From Tritrichomonas musculus (taxonomy: Eukaryota; Parabasalia; Tritrichomonadida; Tritrichomonadidae), in contig JAPFFF010000008.1 in the NCBI GenBank assembly GCA_039105265.1, positions 5,952,001 to 6,016,000 on the forward strand: a DNA stretch of 64,000 nt, in the 5' to 3' direction. Below the pieces are notes generated by a model. The model was not told where the DNA came from and did no database searches. It saw only the letters and a program-made list of their open reading frames with translations. Each line of letters starts with the position of its first letter. Position 1 is the stretch's first letter. Below, one piece after another: positions 37,349 through 46,745 of this stretch. The position numbers were made by a program, and so were the translations under genes.

Positions 37349-39667
37349 TTATTTTGGTTTGGAACCAGTGAAAAGTTGGAAATCAAAATGTATTACTCCT
37401 GCCTCTTTTTTCTTCAGGTAGATTGCTTCGTTGAATGTCTGTTTCTGACCGATTGGAATCGTTGCTGTTGCCATTTCCATTTCATTCATCATACGATCGT
37501 CATTTTTGATATCTTCATCCCACAAATTAATCAAAACGCAGTTTGTTTTGATATCTGGAATTTCTAAAATCAGGTCTTCATTCCATTCTGGATTCAGGTT
37601 GTTAGAAATGACTCTTGTTTTGACTTTCGAGTTAGTATATCCTTTGACTTCAAAAGTCATATAAGGATCAGACTTTCCAATTGCATCCATTTTCTTCAAC
37701 TTTCTGCCATCAACAACATGAATTTTGAGATACCCTTTTTGAGGTTTGCTGGAGATGAGTAAAGGTGAATTTTCTATATTTTTGATAATCTGGAATTTTT
37801 CACTAGATCTTGTTCGTCTTTCTTTCTTAACTCTGAAAGAATCTAAGAGATTAATTGGTTTAGAACCAGTAAAAAGTTCATATTCAAAGTGAATGGAGCC
37901 AGCTTCTTTCTTTTTAAGGTATATTGTGTCATTGAAGATCTGTTTCTTGCCAATCGGAATTGTAACTGTAGATATTTCCATTTCATTCATCATTCGATCA
38001 TCTTTTGAGATATCTTGATCCCATAAATTAATTAAAAAGCAATTATTTTTAATATCTGGAACTTCGAGAATTAGATCTTCGTTCCATTCTGGATTCAAAT
38101 TGTTTGGTACAACTGATGTTTTGACTTTAGAATCTGAATCTCCTTTTATTTCAAATGTCATGTATGGATCTGAATTACCAATTGTATCCATTTTTTTCAA
38201 TTTTTTACCACCAAAGACGTGTATTTTAATATATCCAAGTTGTGGTTTATTAGATTGAGCAAATGACGAGTTTTCTGTTAAAATATTATCTGAACTTCTT
38301 TCAGAAAGTTTTGATTCAGATTTTTCTGGTTGATCTTTTGTTGCATCTTGCTTTTGTAAGTTGCTAATTTTTTGTTTCATTTTCTTTTTATCACTCTGTA
38401 GTTTTTTAATACTCTTTGCAGAGTCTTCGTTTTCTTTTTCCAGTTTGCTTATTTGTTGCTTCATTTGATTGTTTTCATCGGATAGCCTTTGGATATCATT
38501 TACTGACTGTTCATTTTGGGTTAGAAGAAGATTAATATTTTTAGTAGATTCTTCACTTTCTTTTTCTAATTGGCTTATTTTCTGTTTCATTTGTGCATTT
38601 TCTTCCAATACTTTCTTAAAGTCGTTAGCCCACCTCTCATTTTTATTAACTAAATTGGTGATTAATTTTTTCAAATCATCGATAGATGATGAATTTGATG
38701 CAAAATTGCCTTTATCATCACTAATTTCATCAGCATAGAATAAAACTTCATTCACGTCAACTCCTTCAAGATAATATTTGCCTTCTTCACCTGTTTGAAA
38801 GATATCATCAACAGATTCTTCAATGTTGTATGCAAGTCTATTAAATATTTCTTCAAATGTGGGACGTGTATTAGGATCTCTAGACCAGCATTTTTCAATT
38901 AGTTCTTGAATTGATTCTTTAATTGGATGTTCGTCAAAACTAGGTCTATAATCTTCATTCAATATTTTTCTACTTAACTGTAAAAATGATATTTTTCGGT
39001 TTTCTAAATCCGGGTACGGAACTAAATCTGTAACAATTTCATACATAAGAATTCCAAAAGAATAAACATCGGCCTTATAATTATAATTCCCGCCTTCAAT
39101 GGTTTCTGGTGATATATAAATAGACGTTCCGATTGTTTGTGTATGGTCATTTGTTTGCCCTGTATTATAAAATTTGGAAAGACCAAAATCTGTAATATGT
39201 GGTTCAAAATTTTCATCAATTAAAATATTTTCAGGTTTAAGATCACGATGCATTACATGATGTTGATGAAGATACATCATTCCTCTAGAAATTCCTATTA
39301 AAATTTTTTGACGAATTGTGTTATCATAACTATGATCAGCTAACCCTTGTCTTACATCATTAAGAATATCTGCTAAGGTACCATTTGGTGCATACTGCAT
39401 GAACATGACTGTATTTTCATTTCCCTCGAAATCTATTAGGGAGTATCCATAAAATTTAATGATTGTTGGGTGCTGCATCCGCATCATAACACCAATTTCA
39501 CGATTAATCATTGTTCTGCTTTGAGATCCTGAAGAGTTAACAACCTTAGCTGCGCAAACTTCTTTGGATTCGGTATTTTGAACTGTATAAACTTGCCCAA
39601 ATCCCCCAGAGTTTATTTTTTTAATAATTCGATAATTGCTTGGATCGATAACAAATTTATTTGTCAT
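37349..39667 (-). CDS. Protein kinase with coiled coil and two C-terminal C2 domains
   Basis: A 772-residue protein from the ATG at 39667 (MTNKFVIDP). The frame stays open nine codons further to 39694, but a TCACTTC initiator-like word lies inside that stretch, about 16 nt before the chosen ATG, so the shorter start is preferred. Residues 10-290 form a TKL-like kinase: INSGGFGQVY loop, CAAKVV lysine, HRDLKPEN with D142, ITDFGLSKF, SPET. Residues about 330-440 are coiled coil. Two C2 domains follow, each starting GYIKIHV or GYLKIHV and reading SDPYMTFE and NLNPEWNEDLILE, and are about four-fifths identical. C2 domains bind membranes, usually with calcium; the Asp-containing loops (SDPYM, WDQDIS) are present. 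It could link calcium or lipid signals to phosphorylation. Confidence 0.88.
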   Translation of the reverse strand: MTNKFVIDPSNYRIIKKINSGGFGQVYTVQNTESKEVCAAKVVNSSGSQSRTMINREIGVMMRMQHPTIIKFYGYSLIDFEGNENTVMFMQYAPNGTLADILNDVRQGLADHSYDNTIRQKILIGISRGMMYLHQHHVMHRDLKPENILIDENFEPHITDFGLSKFYNTGQTNDHTQTIGTSIYISPETIEGGNYNYKADVYSFGILMYEIVTDLVPYPDLENRKISFLQLSRKILNEDYRPSFDEHPIKESIQELIEKCWSRDPNTRPTFEEIFNRLAYNIEESVDDIFQTGEEGKYYLEGVDVNEVLFYADEISDDKGNFASNSSSIDDLKKLITNLVNKNERWANDFKKVLEENAQMKQKISQLEKESEESTKNINLLLTQNEQSVNDIQRLSDENNQMKQQISKLEKENEDSAKSIKKLQSDKKKMKQKISNLQKQDATKDQPEKSESKLSERSSDNILTENSSFAQSNKPQLGYIKIHVFGGKKLKKMDTIGNSDPYMTFEIKGDSDSKVKTSVVPNNLNPEWNEDLILEVPDIKNNCFLINLWDQDISKDDRMMNEMEISTVTIPIGKKQIFNDTIYLKKKEAGSIHFEYELFTGSKPINLLDSFRVKKERRTRSSEKFQIIKNIENSPLLISSKPQKGYLKIHVVDGRKLKKMDAIGKSDPYMTFEVKGYTNSKVKTRVISNNLNPEWNEDLILEIPDIKTNCVLINLWDEDIKNDDRMMNEMEMATATIPIGQKQTFNEAIYLKKKEAGVIHFDFQLFTGSKPK

Positions 39668-40430
39668 TTGTTTGAAGTGAAACAAATATATCACTAAACT
39701 GACTAAAATATCAAAAAAGCAAAGTTTTCAATAAAAAATACTTGGTTTATTCTATTTTAAATTAATAATATATTTTTAAAATTATAAAATAAAATTAAAT
39801 ATTCAAATAGAAAGTATTTTATTTTTTTATTTCCAAGATATTAACATTTTTATTTTTTGATAGTCAACTGTCTAATTTTAAAAAGTTTTTCAACTATTCA
39901 AAATAATCCTTCAGAAATATCGTTTTATTTGAATAAAAAAAATCCTTTTTTTTTTTAATCAAAATGATATATATTTAATATTAATAATGATATTTTAGTT
40001 CTTTAATATTCAAACGTTTGAATTAAAAATTGAATATTCAAAATTTTGTTTAAAATATAATAATATTTCATTTATTATTTAAAATATTATTAAATAATTG
40101 CCATAAATATAATTTTATTATAATTTTAATTTGATAAATAAGTTTTGAAATTATAAATTTAATAGCAGTGCGGTAGAAAATAGAATATATTATTTCAACA
40201 GGTTCTTTTTGACATCAGTGAGGCTAAGCTGAAAATATTAGAGTATGTGCTAATTTCAAAAATATAATACCTTTAAAGAGTTGATTACCGAATCAAAAAA
40301 GTCAATTTCTTTCTAAAGAATAACGATTGAAAATAATTGAAAATTTTCTACTTATTTATAGACCACTGCAAGCCAAATAAATTTCTTTTATTTGAAATAT
40401 AATTGATATTAATATATTTTTGCTCCAACA
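39668..40430. other. Intergenic spacer
   Basis: Very AT-rich. Nothing was identified up to the left arm of the inverted repeat. Confidence 0.4.
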
Positions 40431-40602
40431 ATAAATCTATATTTTTAATATCTGTTTGATCTTTCTGTTTAATATTGAGATATATATATTTTTACATTTA
40501 TGCAATTTTTTTTCTGAAAAAGTTGATATTTTTATTCAAAAAATATCTGTTTTATTAAAATGATTTATAAATCGATAATTATGAAAAAGGAGAACGGAGA
40601 CG
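40431..40602 (+). repeat. Left arm of a large imperfect inverted repeat
   Basis: It shares with 42797-42930, in inverted orientation, the block TTTTAATATCTGTTTGATC, TTTCTGTTTAATATTGAGA, CTGAAAAAGTTGATATTTTT and GGAGAACGGAGA. The left arm holds about 45 extra bp before the GGAGAACGGAGA core. Both arms point inward with the GC-richer core innermost. Confidence 0.8.
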
Positions 40603-41035
40603 GTTATTTTACACGTTAATGAATTTTTTAAAAACGCTTTTATAGAAATAAAAAATGATTGTATCCACGATAATTTAGTATAAATGTTTATTATATATTA
40701 GTATATTAATATAAATATGATTTTTATTTTTTATTTTACTTTTAACTTAGTAATCAGAATAATAATTTTTTATTTTTCAATATAATTATTAGGTACAATA
40801 AAATCATTAATACATTTAGATTGACTCATTAAATATGTATAGAAAGGCCATATATGAAAGAAAATTATCGTAGGGGTATTGAGTTATTTACATATTTTCA
40901 GCAATTAATTTTCTCTCCTTTTTTTACCTCGTATCATTATCTGAATATTTGTTAAAAGATGCAAAAAGCATCTGAATTAGCAAAAAATTCTTTTATTATC
41001 CTTTTTGTGTGAATAAAATAGGAAAAAAAAATCTA

Positions 41036-41491
41036 ATGTTTATGAATCAACCAAATCAAATGTTTATGAATCAACCAAATCAAATGTTTATGAACCAACC
41101 AAATCAAATGTTTATGAACCAACCAAATCAAATGTTTACGAATCAACCAAATCAAATGTCTATGAATCAAACAAATCAAATGTTTATGAACCAACCAAAT
41201 CAAATGTTTACGAATCAAACAAATCAAATGTTTATGAACCAACCAAATCAAATGTCTATGAATCAAACAAATCAAATGTTTATGAACCAACCAAATCAAA
41301 TGTTTATGAACCAACCAAATCAAATGTTTATGAATCAACCAAATCAAATGTCTATGAATCAAACAAATCAAATGTTTATGAACCAACCAAATCAAATGTT
41401 TACGAATCAAACAAATCAAATGTTTATGAACCAACCAAATCAAATGTCTATGAATCAACCAAATCAAATGTTTATGAATCAAACAAATCAA
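41036..41491 (+). repeat. 24-bp minisatellite, 19 units
   Basis: The units are ATGTTTATGAAYCAACCAAA plus TCAA with variants (TTT/TCT, ATG/ACG, CCA/ACA). Variant units recur in order, giving a higher-order pattern, so expansion probably went by blocks. Confidence 0.95.
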
Positions 41492-41608
41492 ACAAAATTG
41501 AATGGACCGCCAAAAAAAATCTCTTTAAAGCGAAATACAATGAAAAAAATACCAATGCATCTCATGCCAAGCGGAGTTTTGCTACCAAAAAAAATGAATT
41601 ATCACTGA
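41036..41608 (+). CDS. MNQPNQMF-repeat protein (190 aa), low complexity
   Basis: From the first ATG at 41036 the protein consists of nineteen octapeptides of the form M(F/S)(M/T)NQ(P/T)NQ, then a basic, non-repetitive end (PPKKISLKRNTMKKIPMHL ... LLPKKMNYH). The frame extends upstream without an ATG to a GTG at 41009. Repeats are perfect multiples of 24 bp and substitutions are few and in two or three codon positions. That could mean protein-level selection or simply recent expansion. The Met/Asn/Gln bias suggests a disordered, aggregation-prone protein. No family is recognised. Because the repeat also leaves the opposite strand open, the coding status is uncertain. Confidence 0.5.
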   Translation: MFMNQPNQMFMNQPNQMFMNQPNQMFMNQPNQMFTNQPNQMSMNQTNQMFMNQPNQMFTNQTNQMFMNQPNQMSMNQTNQMFMNQPNQMFMNQPNQMFMNQPNQMSMNQTNQMFMNQPNQMFTNQTNQMFMNQPNQMSMNQPNQMFMNQTNQTKLNGPPKKISLKRNTMKKIPMHLMPSGVLLPKKMNYH

Positions 41609-42796
41609 TATGAAAAAAAAAAAAAAAAAGAGTTTTACTAATTATCGATTGTCCTTAATCAAATCATAAAAGTAATATTTACATATAATTATTATTATAT
41701 TATTTATTAATAAAATAATATTGAGAATTTATTAATTACATAACGCAAAAAAGGCAAACAATGTTACAAAATAGACCATTCAAACATATTTTGATAAAAA
41801 AAAAAAAAGGACATCTTTAGGTTGTTATATTTTTATCAAAACATGATTATACACTCGTTTATATCTAATTTATAATTTGAAAATATGCAATTTTGTTTCA
41901 TTTTTTTTAAATTATTTATATCTTTAATCAAATATATTTAATAAAAGAGAAATAGCTTATTATACAAGACATTCTATAAACATAAGTCATTATTTTTAAA
42001 ACGAAAATCAAACTTTCTGGAATTAGAAATAATAAATTATTATTTTATTTCATTTATGACTTTAATTTACCTGAATATATGATATTTACACATTGTATAA
42101 GCAAAATATTTATCAAAGATAATAGTTATAACGTTGCTTAATACTAAAATATTTTTTTTTTTTTTTTTTTTTTTACTTTTTTCTACAAAATTAAAGCATA
42201 ATTCACATTTTTATAATGGAATATTAATGATTATATATAGATATTTGCTATAATCAAGTCATTTTTGGATTTTTTTCATTTTATGAAAACAGATGTAAAA
42301 TCAGACATAATAATATATTTTATATTATATTTGTATGTTGCAAAATATAAATTCAAGATAAATACTTTATAATATTCTAAATTTAGTGAGATAATTTGAG
42401 TCAAAGAAGTATATATATTATTTTATTTATTCAATTTTTAGAAAATAAAAAAACATATTTATTTTGATATGTAACTTATTTTATTAGCTTTTATCAAATT
42501 ATTATGTTAAACATCTAGGTATTGAAAACATTTAAATATATAATATTTGATTTAATTAAGTTCTTAGCTCTTAAAAATGCTTGTAACATTTTTAATAAGA
42601 TAATGTTACAAGAAATTGAATAGAAAATACAAAACTATAATTCAATTAATAAACTTTTTCAAAAAAAATAAAATTGTTTTGTGAATATCTTTGTATCCTT
42701 ACGATATTCTGATTTAATTTCTTATCAAAATTTATTTATTATTTAATGCTATATCCATATTTATCTAAAATAAGTCAAAAAAAATAATTGTCAAAA
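41609..42796. other. AT-rich spacer inside the inverted repeat
   Basis: Long A and T runs (41614-41630, 42150-42174). No coding signal. Confidence 0.45.
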
Positions 42797-42930
42797 CCGC
42801 TTCTCCGTTCTCCTTTATTATGAATAAAAATATCAACTTTTTCAGAAAAAAAAATTGCATAAATTTAAAAATATATATATCTCAATATTAAACAGAAAGA
42901 TCAAACAGATATTAAAACTGTAGATTTATG
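42797..42930 (-). repeat. Right arm of the large imperfect inverted repeat
   Basis: Inverted partner of 40431-40602, with CGCTTCTCCGTTCTCC as its inner end. No TA or longer target duplication was found outside the arms. Confidence 0.8.
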
Positions 42931-44705
42931 CTTCAATTTAAAAAATATTTTTATTATTAAGGACGAACTCCGATCTAAAACTTTTTGAATACTATTTCAA
43001 TTTTTTTCTTAAATTTTTGAAAGAGTCTTCCAAAAAAACGATTTGTTTTATGACTTTCAAATTATTTATAGCTTTTTATATTTTGGGGAAATATGTAAAA
43101 TATTTGGAATTTTAATTTTATACCGAAATCATTTAATATTATGATAAAAAAATTTTAAGATATATGCTAAAATTCGGATGTAAATGTTAAGCAATGTTTA
43201 TTAAAAAATTAAATGACAAACAATAAGAATATCATGTGTAAACCAAAATTAATATGATTAATAATAACAACTGCATTCTTATATTGAGATAATTTGCATT
43301 TAATAGGCTCAACAGCCAACAAAAACTTTTTTTCTAAAAGTATTTAAGATTCGAGGACTATACCATTTAAAAATTCAGAATATTTTACGTAGGACTATGT
43401 AGATTAAATATAATTTGAATAATTTGATTTGATATAAAAAAAGCCGTAAAAAAGTAAACCCATGCAAAAACTCGGATCTCCTCTTACATAAGGTTTCATT
43501 AAAAATATAAATATTCATACGTGTCTAATTTTGGTAAATAAATCATTTAACAATATTGCTCTTCATTATATTAATTCAAACTGCAAATTGATATTGATAT
43601 TTTTCATAAATTTCGTATTTGATTATTGCAATCGATAAATTAATAATAGTGTTTAAGGAATCAACAATTGTAGCAGAATTTAAATGTTCAGGGAAACTTT
43701 AAAAAATGAAAATACCAAAAAATATTTTTGGACAATTGTTTTTATTTGATTATTCAATTTTTTTTTAAGGTATTCAAAAGTTATTTATAAAATTTTCCTT
43801 ATTGAAAAATGAGAGTAATAATTTATAATTATTTCAAATTTTAAATATGAAAATTATTATTTATTTTGATTAATATGAAAATTTATATTAATTTTATCTT
43901 TCATATATTTAATAAAAAATGTTTATATTATATTTTATGATTAATTTTGGATAATATATTTTTAAATCATAAATAATATGCAAATTAATTATTCAATGTT
44001 TCAACAGAAAATTAATTATAAAAAAATTTTTTTTTCTTCAATAAAGAGAGGTATGATGAAATTTCTTTCTTGTAAACGTCATGGAATAGTTCAATAAAAT
44101 ATACAAAAGTAAAAAAATATAAAAAAAAATTATTAAAAATTCAAATGATATAGCATCTGAAAAATCAAAATATTTGGTTTGAATTATGGCAATGATGATG
44201 TTTTCCATTTATATATTTTGAAATTTGATTAATAAGGTATAAAAAGTGAGTATTTTTTGAAAATTATCAAAATATGTTCAACAATAATATTCGAATTGTT
44301 TAATCCTTGTAAAATAAGATTTAATCAAAGCACATCTATTTTTCAACTCGGTTAGTAGTCCAAATTGATGATTCGCATCTTTGGTATTACTTTTTTTATA
44401 AATGTAAAATTTGAATGAATTCAATACTCTATCAATTATTTGTATGTGTTTTCACAATCAATATCCTAGGTCATCCTTAATAAAATATGATAAAGTATTT
44501 TTCGCGCTTCTCACAATTTTGAATGGTTTATATTTTGGCTTACAGTTCTCTTTATTTATTTAATATGAAATTGTGGATAGCTGTTGATTATTTTAATTGT
44601 TTCTTCTAGTTAACCTGCTAAATTAAATAAAAATAGCAATTTCACTTTTATTTTTTTCTGTAATATCGAGAGTTTCTTGATTTATATTTTTTCATAAAAA
44701 AAAGG
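42931..44705. other. AT-rich gene-poor spacer
   Basis: About 1.8 kb. A few GC-richer islands (near 43445-43490 and 44335-44500) have short, coding-like frames on the minus strand and may be old gene or transposon debris, but none can be named. Confidence 0.4.
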
Positions 44706-44891
44706 GTTACGTTTAGTATTAGCCAACCGTCATAGCTCACAATTTTTTGTGAGAAAATATCATGTAGCAGAATTTCATTTATCTTCTGAATTTTTCTGAA
44801 CTTAAATGAATGAAGTGAAAAATAATAGAAAATAATAGAAAAAATGATCGTTAAAATTTTATTAATGTTTTAAAAATATTTTGGAAAATAA

Positions 44892-45149
44892 TTATTCTTT
44901 TTGAATGGAATAAATATTTCCCATTCTAATTCCTAATTCTTCATTTAGCAAATCATCAGATTTGATATAGTTCTTTTTTCCATAAACAAATTTCAGATGA
45001 GAAAAGAGGCGCTCTACTGCAGCCCCGCTGCAAAGCATATTTATTATCCTTATATACAATTTATTCCAAAATTCAAATGGATCAGTTTCTCCAAAATTTA
45101 TATAAAAGGATTTGAATATTGTATAATAATAGAAAATATAATTGAGCAA
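44892..45149 (-). pseudogene. hAT transposase C-terminal fragment
   Basis: The frame reads FWNKLYIRIINMLCSGAAVE then RLFSHLKFVYGKKNYIKSDD, the (S)AA-x-ERLFS signature of the hAT dimerisation domain. Catalytic parts are absent. Confidence 0.75.
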
Positions 45150-45262
45150 AGTGCATTAATTGAAATCTGATATGAGGCTAAAAAATCAGCAATCATATCT
45201 AATATTTGATTATTAGACATTTCGAAATACTATTTAAATTCTATACATTGTTCGCATTTTTC

Positions 45263-45479
45263 TTATTGTACATAATGACTGTTTTCGTTAGTAAAAAATA
45301 GCGTTTTCTTTTTTTCTTTACAAAAAGGAAAATAACTGTAAACTAATGGATGCCCAACATATATAATTCCATATTTAGCTAATTTTTTAACATTTGCTTT
45401 GAAATGTGGTTTGATATTTGCATTATCAATTGAGAATAGCATTTTTATTAATAATTCGCTTCCAGCTGGGAGAGTCGTT
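45263..45479 (-). pseudogene. Unassigned fragment inside the hAT remnant
   Basis: An open minus-strand piece reads IKPHFKANVKKLAKYGIIYV then GHPLVYSYFPFCKEKKK. From its position it may be the N-terminal part of the same transposase. The family is not shown by the sequence. Confidence 0.35.
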
Positions 45480-45752
45480 AAAGAAAAAAATGAAAATTTT
45501 CATAAAATTAATAAAAAAATATTTTTTTTGCGAATACAATGAAAAATGATATATTATTAGTTATACTTTTATTATTATTTATAATTAACAAATAAACATT
45601 TATAAATATAAATATAAATCTTGCATATATTTTGAGATATAGTTAAATTTATTTCTTGGTTTTACTTTCAATTCAAAATATATTCTCAAAATATACGGGC
45701 TTAATTGAAATTAATTTGAATGGATAAATGACGGTTGGCTAATACTAGTTAC

Positions 45753-46745
45753 AGTCTGACCGATTCTATGAGATTATTCAAATTAATTGAGATATTTTTT
45801 TGAAGTCAATAATTTATATATAACTCATAAAAAAAACAATATATAAACAATTAAACATTTGAATATAAATAATAACATTATTTTATAATATATAATAATA
45901 TTAAAAAGTGCTATTAAAGCAGTATATGAAAAATCAAATTTAAATCATTCTGAAAAAATTAATTGTAATTAAATAAATTAAATAGATAAATCATTTGATG
46001 TTTATTAATAGCAAATCAGTTATTTGTTCAGCAAAAAATAATGTATTTTTTAAAAATGAAATATTCGTAAATAGAACTCAATTTCAACTCCAAAATTTTA
46101 GATTGGAAAAAAAAATAGTATTATATATTAACAATTATTTATCAAAAATATTATTTATCAGGTATTTGGCGAGAAAACGAACCTCGACAAAAAAATTCGA
46201 ACGATAGATTCAATTCTTTCAAATTATTTGAAGGAAAAACTCACAATTTACTCGTTAGACGATTAGAATTTCAATAAATTATTTTCATGCTAATTATTGA
46301 AAATTGAATATCATTGAAAGTATGTATTATTTATTATATATATTTCTTGATCAATTATATATATACATTTAATATAATTTTTAAATAAATTATATATATA
46401 AAAATAAATAACAAATTAATAAATAAATCTAATGTAATCCTTTGTTATTATATTAAAATACATAAAAATAACATTATAAGGTCAATTTATAACCATATCT
46501 CTCTTTTTATATTAATCTATTTTTATTTTGATAAAATTTGAATAAATATCTCATTAAAATAAAAATATAATTTTAATAATATATATATAATTACATGAAT
46601 CTGCATTTATATTCAAAATATTAATATTTTTATTGAATATTAGAATCTATAAAAAAATATTAATCGTTTTTTATCTGAAAAATTTATTTAATAATTTCAA
46701 TTAATTCAAAAAATTTGGGACCTATATCTCAATTTTCATTGAATT
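45753..46745. other. AT-rich spacer
   Basis: About 1 kb with long AT tracts. A 70-codon frame at 45995-46207 has no family and AT-driven composition. A TCATTGA word at 46736 lies 10 nt before the next gene's putative start. Confidence 0.4.

Larger units (their letters stand above)
44706..45752 (-). mobile_element. hAT-family DNA transposon remnant, about 1 kb
   Basis: Inverted ends share a perfect 20-bp core (44714-44733 with 45728-45747, TAGTATTAGCCAACCGTC-AT) with a weaker outer part containing GTTAC. The inside holds two fragments read on the minus strand: the hAT C-terminal dimerisation region (44892-45149) and a second coding-like piece (45263-45479). No clear 8-bp target duplication was found. 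The short distance between the ends and the loss of the catalytic region mean it is internally deleted and cannot move itself. Confidence 0.7.

Noticed and set aside
41033-41491. Minus-strand His/Leu/Ile frame over the 24-bp array
   Set aside because: It is a shadow of the minisatellite; it has no unique start or end sequence of its own.
43445-43490. GC-richer island with MKPYVRGDPSFCMG-type reading on the minus strand
   Set aside because: Too short to assign and without flanking homology; may be debris or chance.
45995-46207. 70-codon plus-strand frame upstream of the C2 gene as a possible first exon
   Set aside because: No GTAYGT-type donor at its end and no ACTAACACACAG-type acceptor before the C2 frame; composition follows AT content.
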